From the NCBI GenBank assembly GCA_963920635.1, contig OY987305.1:21724876-21788875 (forward strand): 64,000 nt of DNA, in the 5' to 3' direction. Each line of letters starts with the position of its first letter. Position 1 is the first letter of the stretch. Under the pieces are notes generated by a model, which did no database searches, was not told where the DNA came from, and saw only the letters and a list, made by a program, of their open reading frames with translations. Source of the stretch: Pseudeuparius sepicola (lineage: Eukaryota > Arthropoda > Insecta > Coleoptera > Anthribidae). The translations under genes were made by a program, and so were the position numbers. Shown piece by piece: positions 33,949 through 45,099 of this stretch.

Positions 33949-34620
33949 ATCGAACCAGAGTCTTCGCTCCCAGAGGACTCCAGAGCCATCCAGAGTCTTC
34001 GTTCCCAGAGGACCCCCAGAGCCACCTAGAGTCTACACTTTCAGAGGATCCCTTCGAGCCATCGAACCGAGTCTTCGCTCCCAGAGGACTCCAGAGCCAT
34101 CCAGAGTCTTCGTTCCCAGAGGACCCCCAGAGCCACCTAGAATCTTCACTTCCAGAGGACCATCCGAGTCTTCGCTCCAGACCATCCGAGTCTTCGCTCC
34201 AGACCATCCGAGCCTTCGCTTCCAGACCATCCGAGGTCTTCGCTTCCAGACCATCCAGAGTCTTCGCTTCCAGGACCATCCGAGTCTTCACTTCCAGACA
34301 ATCCGAGTCTTCACTTCCAGGCCATCAAGATTTTCACTTCCAGAGGACCATCCGAGTCTTCGCTTCCAGACCATCCGAGTCTTCACTTCCAGAGGACCAT
34401 CCGAGTCTTCGCTTCCAGACCATCCGAGTCTTCACTTCCAGACCATCTGAGTCTTAGCTTCCAGACCATCCGAGTCTTCACTTCCAGGCCATCCAGATCT
34501 TCACTTCCAGAGGACCATCCGAGTCTTCGCTTCCAGACCATCCGAGTCTTCGCTTCCAGACCATCCACAGTCTTCACTTCCACAGGACCATCCAAGTCTT
34601 CGCTTCCAGAAGGCCAGTCT
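33940..34620 (+). repeat. leader minisatellite (115-bp duplication plus 18-36-bp units)
   Basis: A 115-bp segment (CGAGCCATCGAACC... to AGAGCCACCTAGA) is present twice (about 33,942-34,053 and 34,056-34,170). It is followed by many units of CTTCCAGACCATCCGAGT, alternating with CTTCCAGAGGACCATCCG. Long Ser/Arg/Pro-rich open frames on both strands result from the unit lengths being multiples of three. It lies between PBS and gag. Confidence 0.9.
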
Positions 34621-34661
34621 GTATCAAACACTACTGACGAATAAAGAAGACTACCACCCAA

Positions 34662-36485
34662 GATGTCAACAGAAGAATTAAACCAATTAGCACTACAACA
34701 AGAAGAGCATGGAAAGAATATCATGCAACTTATCTCAAACTTCAAGAAAGACCCCAACTCTAGAAAAACAGAGAAGTATATGGAGTTTGTTGGTGCTGGA
34801 GAATAAGCACGAACTCCACTTAAAATAATAACGATGTTGTCGATTTGACAAATTTTATTAAACTGATTTTACAACTGTTTACTTAGTTACTAAAATATTT
34901 TGTTATTTTTGTAACCGGCCAAATCTTCATTGTTGTGGCGAGGATCGCCACACCACCGAGGGTCGCCACAAGTACATTTCCGAACGCCTGAAGCTTCTAG
35001 AAGAAATTTGGCAAACCGTCCAAAATACCCACATTAAGATAAAACTAATAAACATTCCGACACACTCCTATTTTACCACAAACTTCTTCCAACAAATCAA
35101 GGAGAAGTACGAACAGTATAAAAACTACCTATCCGAATACACGAGAGCCGCAATCGTCAACCAGAACACAGAACAACAACTACGCCTCAAAAAACAGTAC
35201 TTCAAACTAGATCAGATTAATAATACAATTCAGCAAGTGAATCAAGAGCTTCAAGAAGAAAAATCCAAAGCCCGGTATGAACTACAAATGAAGAAGATGC
35301 AAAAGCAATGGGACGGGATTCAAGATCTTCACGAAGAAATCATGGTGCACGCAGACTCCTTGGAGGAAGAATACTTCTCCAATGACCTCTTCACTGAAAC
35401 CCAAATTCAGTACGAAAAGGCCGTTGAAAACCTGCAAAAGAAGACATCAGAGACAAGAGAAGAAGTGACAGCCTGGTCCAGACCGACGGTTCTGCCACAG
35501 GTCTCCATACCCGTATTCAATGGCGGGTACGAAAACTGGAACTCCTTTCACGATATCTTCCGAAGGGTTGTCCACGAATCTCCAGCACTGACAAAAGCCG
35601 AAAAGATGCAGTACCTGAAAAGCCACGTTCGAGGAGAAGCTGCCAAAGTGATCCAGCATCTCTCAATAACCGAAGCCAACTACGAAGCTGCATGGGCCCT
35701 CCTGCAGAACCGATACCAAAATAACCGGCTCCTTGTTACCAAACTAGTAGATAGGATACTAGATCTGCCAACAATCCAGCAAGAGAATGCAGAACAGATA
35801 AAACAACTGCATGACGTCACCAAAGAATGTTTACAAGCAATAAACAATCTTGGTTTTGACACATCCTCCTGGGGTCCCATGGTCGGACGCATCGTCACAA
35901 GAAAATGGGATCCAGAAACAAATAGAATCTACGAACAAAGTCTGCACCAACCACATGAAGTTCAAGATTTTGAAGAACTAATCAAATTTCTGGAAAGGAG
36001 ATTTCAGTCATTGGAATCTATCGCTCCGTCCAGACAAAGACCCAGTCACCTCACCAATAGTACCAATAATCTTTGTTGGTTTTGCAAAGAAGCTCAGCAT
36101 GGGTTATATCACTGCCAGAGATTCAAATCTATATCCACGTTCGAAATGAACAAATACATTCAAGACAACCGTCTTTGTCTTAACTGTTTAAGTCACGATG
36201 TTACAAAGCAATGCCACAGTCAAATCAAGTGTAACATCTGCAGTCGTCAACACCACACCCCACTCCATCAAGAAAGAACCCAAGAACGCCTTATCAGCAA
36301 AGGCCTGCACATCAGTACAACCAGCAGAGAACATCTCCACCCAACAACAGAGCGCCTGCCCAGACGTATTCAGCATCCAACAACAGAGCGCCTGCCCAGA
36401 CGTATTCAGCACCCAACAAAATCGAACACAAAAAACAGTGATTTTAATGGGGAAGAGCTTTGTAAAAATTTTGATGCTCCGGTAG
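34662..36485 (+). pseudogene. gag: BEL/Pao Gag and start of protease (broken)
   Basis: The ATG at 34,662 starts MSTEELNQLALQQEEHGKN. A 191-bp insertion (34,779-34,969) interrupts it after NSRKTEK, and the frame resumes YISERLKLLEEIWQ. Coiled-coil segments follow, then the DUF1759-type Gag core (LPQVSIPVFNGGYENWNSFH, YLKSHVRGEAAKVI, AWALLQNRY). Zinc knuckles come next (CWFCKEAQHGLYHC, CLNCLSHDV, CNICSRQHHTPLH). Near 36,265-36,300 the frame shifts and leads to TQKTVILMG, the start of the BEL protease. A 33-bp unit encoding RLPRRIQHPTTE is duplicated at 36,338-36,410. The element is cut near 36,485, so no pol remains. Confidence 0.85.
34779..34969. mobile_element. 191-bp insertion in BEL gag
   Basis: The Gag frame reads through when this block is removed together with one copy of the flanking AAGTA (34,774-34,778 and 34,970-34,974), so AAGTA looks like a 5-bp target duplication. 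The 3' end carries a GC stem, GTGGCGAGGATCGCCAC. A five-base duplication would suit a small LTR or other integrase product, but the family is unknown. Confidence 0.45.
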
Positions 36486-36487
36486 CT

Positions 36488-39400
36488 TAATCACAGGCGT
36501 ATCACCTTCACATAAGGTCATTAAATCTTTGAATTTTTCTTTAGATATTTTGGACTGCTCTTTGTTAAGGCTTCGAGAAGCGCATTATTTAACGAACTTT
36601 ATCTTTGTTTTAAAGTTATCACACGGTAAGTCTCAAGCAAATGCGTGTATTTAAAATATATTTTGGTTGGTGTGCTTCTTTTCTCCATAAATTCCCACAT
36701 TTTCTTCCAGTCTAATGTATTCCCACTATCATCTTGCCGTACTGAAAGTATACGCAGATCCACAGCCAGCGATTTGAAATCCAAAAAATCTTCAGATGTA
36801 ATGATATGGACGAAGTACGGATTGTTTTTTTCGGGCTAAGCTGCAAACTGGTATCAACTGAGATGGTACCACGAGTTCAGCAGCTCTATTTAACGCATTT
36901 GAAATAGCACTGTGGGCTGAATCGCCCTCATTCTGCCCATGGTATGGGACAAAAAATGACGAGGAAATACATTTTATATTTTTTAATGAACACACTGAAT
37001 ATAGGAGCATTGCGGCCACAACTGAATTTTTGTTTTGCCCTGTACATCCATCAGCAAACAATATCACTTCTTCTACTCCCTGCGCATCCAAAATTTTGTT
37101 TGTTGTATAGGCAAGTACTTACTTCAGATGCACCTCTTTTACTAATGCCTTCATGCCACAGGAAACAATCGCACTCTTTTGTTTTTAGATTATACATTGT
37201 GAAGTTGTAATTTGAAAGCCTTCTTTTATAAAACAGTTTACTTTTGTTGGATTTGGGCAACATAACAACTTGTTGTAGGTCAAATAGTAAAGTAGCTCTC
37301 CTATTCTCAGAGTCAAACTTTGCTAAATCTTTTTTTCTGCGAACTTCTGTTTTTTCTGTAATGTGGGTGTATTCTTCTTGCAGTTTTACCTTCTTCTCGT
37401 TATCACCCTGTCTAAAGGCAATACACAGACCACATACATCTTTCCTTGGGTGATGAAATGATAAGTTAAGGCTTCTGAATACATTTCCATAAGTCTGATA
37501 AGTAGTTGAAGGTACTCTCGACTTGTGCTTTGCCAACAATATTGTGATTCCATTCGCGGAAACCGCTGAATGTGTGTCTTTATAGCATTTGTTACCTCAT
37601 CATCTCTTTTTTTTAGAATCTGAGGTCGTCCACCCCTTTTTTCCTTTTCTACTATACCTGAGACTCTCTTTTTTGCAAGAGCTGTGCGCACTGTCTTCTC
37701 TGATACATTCAAAGTATTCAGGAACATTTTTTGGCATACTTTTACCTCTCCGCTTTCTTTAGGAAGAAAATAATAATTTGACATTACTCTTCTAGAAGCT
37801 TCACTTTTAGTTTTAGTTTCCTTTTTAGGTTCTCTTCTAACATATCTTACAATATATTCTCTCTAAACTAGCGGTGCCATAAAATGCATCGAAGAGTCCT
37901 TGCCTTTCTGGCTCGGTATTGGTAGAACACAGTCTTCCATGTTTTCCGCAAGTAACTCCACAACACCTTGGCTTTAAAGTATTTCTACTTAACACCAACT
38001 TATTGGTTTTTGGAGAGATATACTGTTGACCAGCATTTCTTAACTCATGTGCAACTTTACGTTTATTTATTATTTTTGCTTTTTCTTGTCGCACTTCTTA
38101 TCTCATTGAACCATCTACCCAAAAATCTTCAGGTTCTTTGTTGTTCTCTTCGACGTTTTTTTGTAGAAGTAAACTAGGATTTTTTTTAATTATGACATGA
38201 TCATTATTGCAGGGACCCAAGTTTATGAAATGATGATAACAAAGATAAGCTAAACAAATGTGGCATGTACTGAAGATTTCCGTTTTGCATGTCTTCACTT
38301 CGCAGTTCCGCACGTAAGTCGGATCAGCATCCGAATCATTCACTGGCGAATGATCTTCATAATCAAAGGACTTACTAATATCCGCTTGAACTTCATCATT
38401 GCCGTTGGATGGTTTTGGCTTCGGTGGAGATGATGCTTTTATTTCTGCATTCTGGTCATGTTCATTCATATCGAAGTCGGGTATTCTAATAGGTACGAGT
38501 TTACCTAAATTAATGAGGCGCTCATTGTCGCTTGAACTCTGATTTTCATTGCTATCATGGTCCGTCGGTGCAATGCAGTTAACCAAGCTAATTAGAGATT
38601 CTTCGTCACTTAAACTCCAATCAACTGGATTATTTTTCAAACTGTTAGTCTGCGAATGTTCATTTTCCTCGGAGAGTAGTATTATGGATCCAAAATACAA
38701 TTTTTTTGTAGGTGGCCAATACATCTTTATTTTCTTTCCTACTTCTAAAACATCGGGTTTTTCAACCACTTCAATATCAGCTGAAGAAACGACATTTTTT
38801 GTTCCATCCTGCCACATTACGAGAATATCCATAATGGTTGGTTTTTCAAGTATCAAATAGACATAGTCTGAAAAGAAGACAGAAATTCATATTAAAATGT
38901 AATCTAAAATATTTTTTAACAGACATTTGAAATAAATAAATCTTCCAAAGTGTTTTCAATACACTGGATAATAAATGCACATAAAGTAGGTATTTATATT
39001 TATACTGTTTAACTAGGAATTTCTCCAATTTCTCCAAAATTAATAAATTTTAACAATTTATCTTAAATTAATTAGGTATAGGTATTATCGTCATACTTAC
39101 ACTATAGCACTGTGTTAGTACAGAATCACTTTGCTTTGTTTCAATTCTATGACATGCATTACATAAATTACAAAACAGACAACCAGAAGCGTTATCTGAC
39201 AGCCAAGGATACATTGTTTTGTTTCATGGCAGAGCAAGTATTATATATTAATAAAAAGCCTCTTTTGAGCACTTCAAGATGATCCTATATACGGGATGTT
39301 CCATTATTTAATAAAACATAGGTATTGCTTCCTTAACTTTATTATTAGCATCATTACCACTTTGTACCATCACACAATTTTTCACCGAGCGTTTTATTTC

Positions 39401-39637
39401 ACAAAGCTTTTTAAAGTGTTTTAGTATGCGGAATCTAAATATTATACTAAATAAATGAGGGGGCGTATCTCCAATGCCATGTCCTATCGAGAATGGTTTG
39501 AAAAAACAAAGAGGCGTAAGTTGACATACGCCTGTTTGTCTTTTTAGCACTTGTAAGGATAGGAGATACGTCCACATATTGTTTTGCCGTATTTGTTAAC
39601 TATAAGGAAGAGAGATACGCCACTTTGTCATGTCATA
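36488..39637 (-). mobile_element. DNA-transposon-like block with GGCGTATC motifs
   Basis: The block around the transposase-like gene carries repeated GGCGTATCTC-type motifs: 36,496, 39,464, 39,509, 39,530, 39,559 and, inverted, 39,612. A further copy is at 33,285. Outermost ones (CACAGGCGTATCACC and, reversed, AAGTGGCGTATCTC) could be sub-terminal inverted repeats. The exact ends and target duplication were not established. Confidence 0.35.
36599..38856 (-). pseudogene. DDE/RNase H-fold transposase-like protein, broken
   Basis: The first frame (252 codons from 38,856) has an N-terminal module with a tryptophan-rich VMWQDGTKN and MYWPPTKKLYFG, then an acidic linker and a Cys/His cluster (CEVKTC, CHICLAYLCYHHF). 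One in-frame TAA (38,098) separates it from RCCGVTCGKHGRLC. Frameshifts near 37,862, 37,540 and 37,095 precede HHPRKDVCGLC, LLFDLQQVV, FLWHEGISKRG, LFADGCTGQNKN and PYHGQNEGDSAHS. The D in LFDLQ, D in FADGC and the acidic residue in EGDS suit a DDE/RNase H core. I recall this as a common arthropod multicopy family (often annotated DUF7869-like), not as a named superfamily. Confidence 0.6.
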
Positions 39638-39671
39638 GATATATACTTTTAACGGCGTGGCAATATTCAAA

Positions 39672-40027
39672 ATGGCGGTTGGAACCAACGGAATCGTGGG
39701 AAGAATTGAGGAGTTTACAGTCGGGGAAGATTGGTTAATCTACCAAGAAAAACTAGAGAAGTATTTCCTAGTTAACAGCATTAGCGAAGAAAAATTAAAA
39801 GCTGCGATATTGCTAAGTGTAATCGGGACCGAAAAGTATAAAATGCTCCGAGACTTATCATTTCCGGACACTCCCAAGGACAATAAATATGTAGAACTGA
39901 CAAAAATACTGAGAGGAATATTGCCCACAAATCTTGGTATATAGAGAAAGAATCAAATTCTACGAAGCCAAACAAACAACCGGTGAAAGTGTCTCCGATT
40001 GGTCTATAAGAATGCGAAAATTAAGGT
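39672..40027 (+). pseudogene. Ty3/gypsy Gag N-terminal fragment
   Basis: The ATG at 39,672 begins MAVGTNGIVGRIEEF, then VGEDWLIYQEKLEKYF, LLSVIGTEKYKMLRDL and PKDNKYVELTKIL. After a one-base frame change near 39,940 it continues RERIKFYEAKQTTGESVSDW. This is the capsid start of widespread gypsy Gag proteins ('F..gEdW..Y.erle.yF'). It ends abruptly at 40,027 where the pogo-like region starts. Plus-strand orientation and sequence distinguish it from the errantivirus. Confidence 0.8.
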
Positions 40028-41580
40028 GAACGCCCCTATATTATCGGACACACACCAATTATCGGACAGAAAATTTATGAACGAAATATAATAAGATTTT
40101 TAATATATCCCTATTTAAAAAAATATAAAGATGCTTCACATTCCATCCTTCCCCCACCGGGTTCCACCTCCATTCTTTCAGTTTACTCACCGTAGATCTG
40201 ATGTTCTGGGCATGTTCAGTTGCACTACAATGACTTTACCTTAAGGATGCATTTTTCTAGTGGTGTATGTTAAGGAGCTCCGGCGGACAATAATGTAAGT
40301 TATTTATTGTCAATATTGTTTTTAAGCTATATTTTATTTCTACGTTAATAAATGGATTACCGAACGTAGAACTAATTTACATTTGAGATTAATTTGCACA
40401 ATTGATTGATTAAATTAAGTGCCCGATATATGGAGCACTCATGTTACTGTTTTCCGAATATCGGCCAATGTGTCTGATAATTAGGAATTGCAGGTAAAGT
40501 TTAAAAACTGCAATAATATAAGTAAATGTACAGGTTGATCTTTGGGCAGTAATTTTCACTTAGTTTAAACTTTCTGCTCTCCAAATATCGACCGGCTATT
40601 TATGTTCAAATTTTATTGAAAAATGGAAGTTAATAATGTGTCCAATATAAGGCAATATACCTACATCATTCGAAAAATATTCCCAGTTATCGCACAGGTC
40701 TATGTGATTCTTAGATCGGACACGTTGTTTACGAGTATTTTATTTTTTAGATAATTTTTGGAGGAATCATTCACTGAAATATTTTTTCTTGAAATCGGCA
40801 GTAAAGTGTCCCAAAATCGTCATTAAAAGCACAGAAATCGTACAATAATGGGCTAAATTATTGTACGATTTTTTCAACAAGTAGGCCTTGGCGAGATGTA
40901 AACATCAAACGTCAGACGCGGAGAAATCGCCCGTCAAAAGTGACCAAATATTCAAAACCCGGCCGACAAAGGCCCATTTAACTTTTCGTACACATTGCGA
41001 AATTGTTTCCTATAGAAGCGCAATCCTTCAGTATACATATTTTAGTCAATTTGAATATCAATAGATTTGTTGTGTATAGGCTGCACAAGAAGCAGCAGTT
41101 TGGTTTTTCTGCAAAAACGTCAAACATTATGGGGCTTACGTTTCCAAGGCACTCTATGCAAAAACGATTAATTTGATATTACGGCAAGAAAAACAAAGTA
41201 AAGCATAATGTGTGACATATCATTTTAACCAGAAAAGAATCCTATCTTCAAAAATGCAAAAATCCAATATGGCGCCCATAAGAAAAATAAAAGTTGATCG
41301 TCATATCTTTTTCTAGGGAGGCTAGAAAAAAAAATGCGAGGTCATATTTAGATTCCTTGTAAAAAAGTGCCTTAATAATGTTTAACTTAGAAATGTCCAG
41401 CGCCATTCGTTTTCGTTTAAAAAAATAAAAACGAAAACGACAACTTTCAGTTTTTTCGCATTATTTTCCAATGTTACTCGGGATCAAATGCCGCAACTTT
41501 ACCCCAATTTAACCGACCTCGTATCTCTTAAGATAACCAGATCCCCATGCATAGACTCGAAATACGGTCACCCTGTATAT
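40028..41580. other. non-coding left part of the pogo-like element; one perfect hairpin
   Basis: No gene is supported. Short words such as TTATCGGACA and TCGGCCAATGTGTC recur near 40,045-40,480, compatible with a transposon end. At 40,834-40,872 AAATCGTACAATAAT and its exact reverse complement form a 15-bp stem with a 7-base loop. Confidence 0.45.
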
Positions 41581-41584
41581 CTCT

Positions 41585-43272
41585 GATAAAGTACCGAAAT
41601 TATGGGGCATTGGAGAATCAGATAACGGATGGATGACGAGTGAGTCATTTTATGAATATATAGCCAATGTGTTTTTTGTGTGGCTTAAAGAAAAGCAAAT
41701 TAGCTTCCTGATCGTTCTTTTCGTTGATGGCCACAGCTCCCATCTGTCAATGCAGTTGAGCAAATTTTCCTCGGACCATGACATAATTTTAATTTCCTTG
41801 TATCCGAACTCGACCCACATTTTACAACCGCTGGATGTAGCGTTCTTCCGTCCGTTCAAGTCTGAGTGCAAGAAAACAGTATCTGGATGGAGAATGGACA
41901 AGGGAGGGAAAAAATTACAAAAAGGAGATTTTTGCTCTTTGTTGAAACAAACTTTTGAAAATATGGCATATCGATTAGCAGAAATTATGCAGCACGGATT
42001 CTACACATGTGGCTTACACCGTTGAATGCTGATAATATCAAATTTGAGAAGTATTTTCCAACAAATGTGCCAAACGAACAGGTGTTTTGTAAAAACGACT
42101 ATCAGAAATGTCTCGCATTATTAGAAAAACATAAAATAAAGGTAAAGTCATTCAAAGCAAACAACTGCGCCCGGGAAGATAGAGGTTTATTTAGTTTTTG
42201 AAAATTCCTCAGTAATAACTGTAACGAAGACTACTTGGAAGTAGTTAGTCCAGTAGCGCTCAGTCTCATTCAGAATACAGAAGCTGAAAAAGGAGGTTTA
42301 GATGAGAATTTCAAGCATGCCCACGATGGCGGTGACATGGATATTCTACACGAAATTAGGGAAGTTGAATACCTTTTGATGGCATCATAGCTGGGAAAGA
42401 TCGCGCCAAAAAAGATCTAGACCATAGATCAGATCATTTTTTTTTGAAAGATCTAAGATCATTTAAAAACAGATCATTTCATACAAAAACGATCTTAGAT
42501 CAAAGATCGTCTAAAAACAATCTGTTTAAAAAAGATCATTCGATCTAAGATCTTCTAAACGATCTAAGATCTTCTAAATTATCTAAGATCTTCTAAACGA
42601 TCGAAGATCCTCTGAACAATCTAAGAACTTCTAAAAGATCTAAGATCTTCTAAGCGATCTTAGGTCTTTTAAAATATTACATCTAAAAATTCATGATAAA
42701 TATTATAATAGTTAATAGATGTCTATAGATACTTCTAATTTTGACATAGTAGAAAGTGACATCTTTCAAAACCGGAGCAAGTGATGATATGTAAAATTTT
42801 ACGTCACTGGTTACATAAAATTATTTCCCCCACTGTGCCCTACCACTGCACAATTCGTTTCCCTCTCCAATGAATCAAGGTCAAATTCTTAAAAAAAATC
42901 TTTTTTGGAAAAGATCTTAGATCGTTATTATGATCTTAGATCCTTTCAAAGATCATAGATCTTTAAAACAATCTTAGATCTTTAAAAGAATCTAAGATCG
43001 CCAAATTAAGATCAAAGATCAGATCTTTTTGAAACGATCTTTTTAAAAGATCGTTCTTTAGTGAAGCAAAAAAGATCTAGATCTAAGATCAAGATCGCGA
43101 TCTTAGATCTTTAAAACGATATTTTTTAAATAGATCTGCCCAGCTCTGGATAGCATCAACATTAATGATTTGTTGCCAAGTACTCACGAAATAGGAAAAC
43201 TTACAAGTGATGATGTAAATTATAACATTCTTCTTGAAAATTCTCTTCCCGACGAAAACAATCAAGACACAG
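41585..43272 (+). pseudogene. pogo/Tigger-type DDE transposase remnant
   Basis: The frame from about 41,590 reads GIGESDNGWMTSE, FYEYIANVF, LFVDGHSSHLSMQLS, ISLYPNSTHILQPLDVAFF, GDFCSLLKQTF and HGFYTCGLHR. These carry the second and third acidic residues of the DDE_1 triad typical of pogo/Tigger. One base is missing at about 42,022, after which NADNIKFEKYFPTN completes the domain. The C-terminal tail is split by the hAT-like MITE and resumes at 43,149 until the LINE leader at about 43,268. The N-terminal DNA-binding half and first catalytic D are absent. Confidence 0.8.
42386..43148. mobile_element. 763-bp hAT-like MITE built of GATC palindromes
   Basis: The ends CATAGCTGGGAAAGATC and, reversed, CAGAGCTGGGCAGATC are inverted repeats. 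The flanks GATGGCAT (42,378-42,385) and GATAGCAT (43,149-43,156) make an 8-bp duplication with one mismatch, as for hAT transposons. Two zones (42,400-42,670 and 42,895-43,145) consist almost wholly of AGATCTTAGATC/GATCTAAGATC-like palindromes, dozens of GATC sites in all. A plain AT-rich core lies between. It splits the pogo transposase tail. Confidence 0.8.
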
Positions 43273-43994
43273 GCGGACACCGCTACCAGGCGCGTCCCCA
43301 GGTGGCGGATAGGGGAGTGCCCTACCCCGGCATTGCACCAGGCTGGGCGGGTAGGTGGGAAGTAATATACCACCCGTGGACCAACAGGATTGCACGTACC
43401 TTATAGTACAAACCTGGCAGAAGGTACAAACTGTACGCTAATTTCTATGAATATGTCGGATCTTGGAAATATAGTACCCCAGGAGGGTAGGATCGAGGAT
43501 CCAGAATCCCTCCCCACCGTTACTGTGGGCTGCCCCACGGATTCTGGGGGGGGGGGGGGAACAACCGTCAGAAAAGTATAAAAGCAGAGATAAGAAAAAC
43601 GGGGCCCCCCATAAAGGGACCCCTCCCAATAACGGCCGATGAGGCTAGAGTAAGGCAGGCTCCTGCCTCAGAGGTAAACACATTGGCCCAGAGCCTGGGA
43701 TTGGTCAGGGTCCGCCCTAAGGGCAAGACTGGGAAGGCCAAAAAGAGGAGGAAGCTGGTGGAGGGGGCTAAGGCCGAGGCCTTCGACCCGGGCCCCTCCT
43801 TTAGGCCGGATGCTCCAGCCACTCCGTCCACGGTGAGTTCCACTGGGGACATGCCGGGGACGGGTAGAAAGAGGAAGCGGGGACGGAAGGGAGGGAGGGC
43901 CCCTATAGGGGAACACTCAACCACAGGTCTACCTGCAGGAGGGTCGCAGCAACAGCGTAACCTGCCTCGGGCCGGCCCCATTATTGGTACTTAA
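43268..43994 (+). pseudogene. GC-rich LINE-like leader and basic ORF1-like protein fragment
   Basis: A GC-rich block (GGCGCGTCCCCAGGTGGCGG, GGGGAGTGCCCTACCCC) precedes an open frame with a Gly run from a 12-G tract at 43,547-43,558. The frame then shifts into PITADEARVRQAPASEVN, RVRPKGKTGKAKKRRKL and GRKRKRGRKGGR, ending at 43,994. The basic, low-complexity protein with Lys/Arg clusters and the 5' GC-rich leader resemble the 5' end of a non-LTR retrotransposon. No RT follows, so it is 3'-truncated or rearranged. No clade is assigned. Confidence 0.4.
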
Positions 43995-44119
43995 GTGCAA
44001 GCAAACGCTTGCAGCCTCGGTAGTCAAAACGTACTACACCCCTGCTAGATAAATTCATTATTGGTACTTAAGTGCAAGCAAACGCTTGCGGGCTCGGTAG
44101 TCAAAACGTACTACACCCT
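43979..44119 (+). repeat. 64-bp tandem duplication, period 77 bp
   Basis: CATTATTGGTACTTAAGTGC...AAACGCTTGC...CTCGGTAGTCAAAACGTACT occurs at 43,979-44,042 and again at 44,056-44,119 with two or three differences. CAAGCAAACGCTTG within each can form a small stem. Confidence 0.85.
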
Positions 44120-45095
44120 GTACCCATAGGAAGGACACCTAAAAATCTACAACAAAAAATATAACTGTCCTTCTGGTTGCGATTCGCTGCTTTCAGGACA
44201 AAGAACTTTTCTAATCACAAAAATTTCTTAGATAGATAGATTCAATAACTCTTCATACTCCTTTCTTTTGATGTCGCGCGGCATTTTTACTCCGAAAATC
44301 TAACAATAAATAATAGGATAGATCGATGCTATGGTCCGCCTGCGAGCGCACATAAAAATGAACTGCTTACATGGGGTTTATCGGGAGCCGGCTGGCGTTT
44401 TTTGCTTTGAACCGCGTGCGTGACTCATATAAAAGTGTTACCAAAGATCAAGAAGGACGGAGACGCGACGAATAATTTTCTTCCTATAGGTCTGAATCGC
44501 GAGGAAAAACAAATTATGCAAAAATACGTAGGTACGGTTGGCGTCAGACGAAACCGAACGCTAAAAATTCATTTCCTTGGAATATTTTGATTCTGTTCTA
44601 ACATTTGGCAACGTCGCGTTCGTCGGACGCTTCTTCCCTCGTTCTGAGCTTGAATCCCTTGTTTATTGAATGGATTTTGGGTATTATTACCCCAAAAGTA
44701 TCTAGAAAATGGCTTTACGTCGTTCGGTTTCGTCTGACGCCAACTGTACTAGGTACTACTAAAAACAAAAAATAAAAACCCCATGCTGCAAGTAGATACC
44801 CATCTCGGTACTCACCTATTTTTTTTATTGATCACGCGTGTATTCTTTTTATTTTCAAACCGTACCCCCCCTATGTATTAACCACCACTGCACAGAACAG
44901 ACAATCATATGCCAAAGCCTACCTCCACACATTTTGAGATTCTCTGAAAATACCCAGATACTGTGGCTCAGGTCCAGAAAATCAAAATGTAAAGTGGGTA
45001 ACTCATATCCAACCTGCGTTTAGGTATATTTTACAGCAGAGGAAGAATTAAGACACTTACACAGATATGTGTAAAATACCTACTAAAAGAGATAG
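44120..45095. other. no gene found; holds one MITE
   Basis: Apart from the 212-bp MITE at 44,535-44,746 I see only short, unsupported open frames. GCGCACATAAAAATG at about 44,350 is not a convincing promoter. Confidence 0.5.
44535..44746. mobile_element. 212-bp mariner-type MITE
   Basis: Flanked by TA on both sides. The ends CGGTTGGCGTCAGACGAAAC and (reversed) CAGTTGGCGTCAGACGAAAC are 26-bp inverted repeats with one mismatch. The TA duplication and CAGT-like start suit Tc1/mariner. Confidence 0.85.
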
Positions 45096-45099
45096 TTCC

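Noticed and set aside
33839..34457. 150-183-codon Ser/Arg/Pro-rich frames on both strands
   Set aside because: They are translations of the BEL leader minisatellite, whose units are multiples of three.
42395..43145. CRISPR-like or regulatory GATC array
   Set aside because: No regular spacer/repeat structure; the arrays lie between inverted ends with an 8-bp duplication, so a hAT-like MITE explains them.
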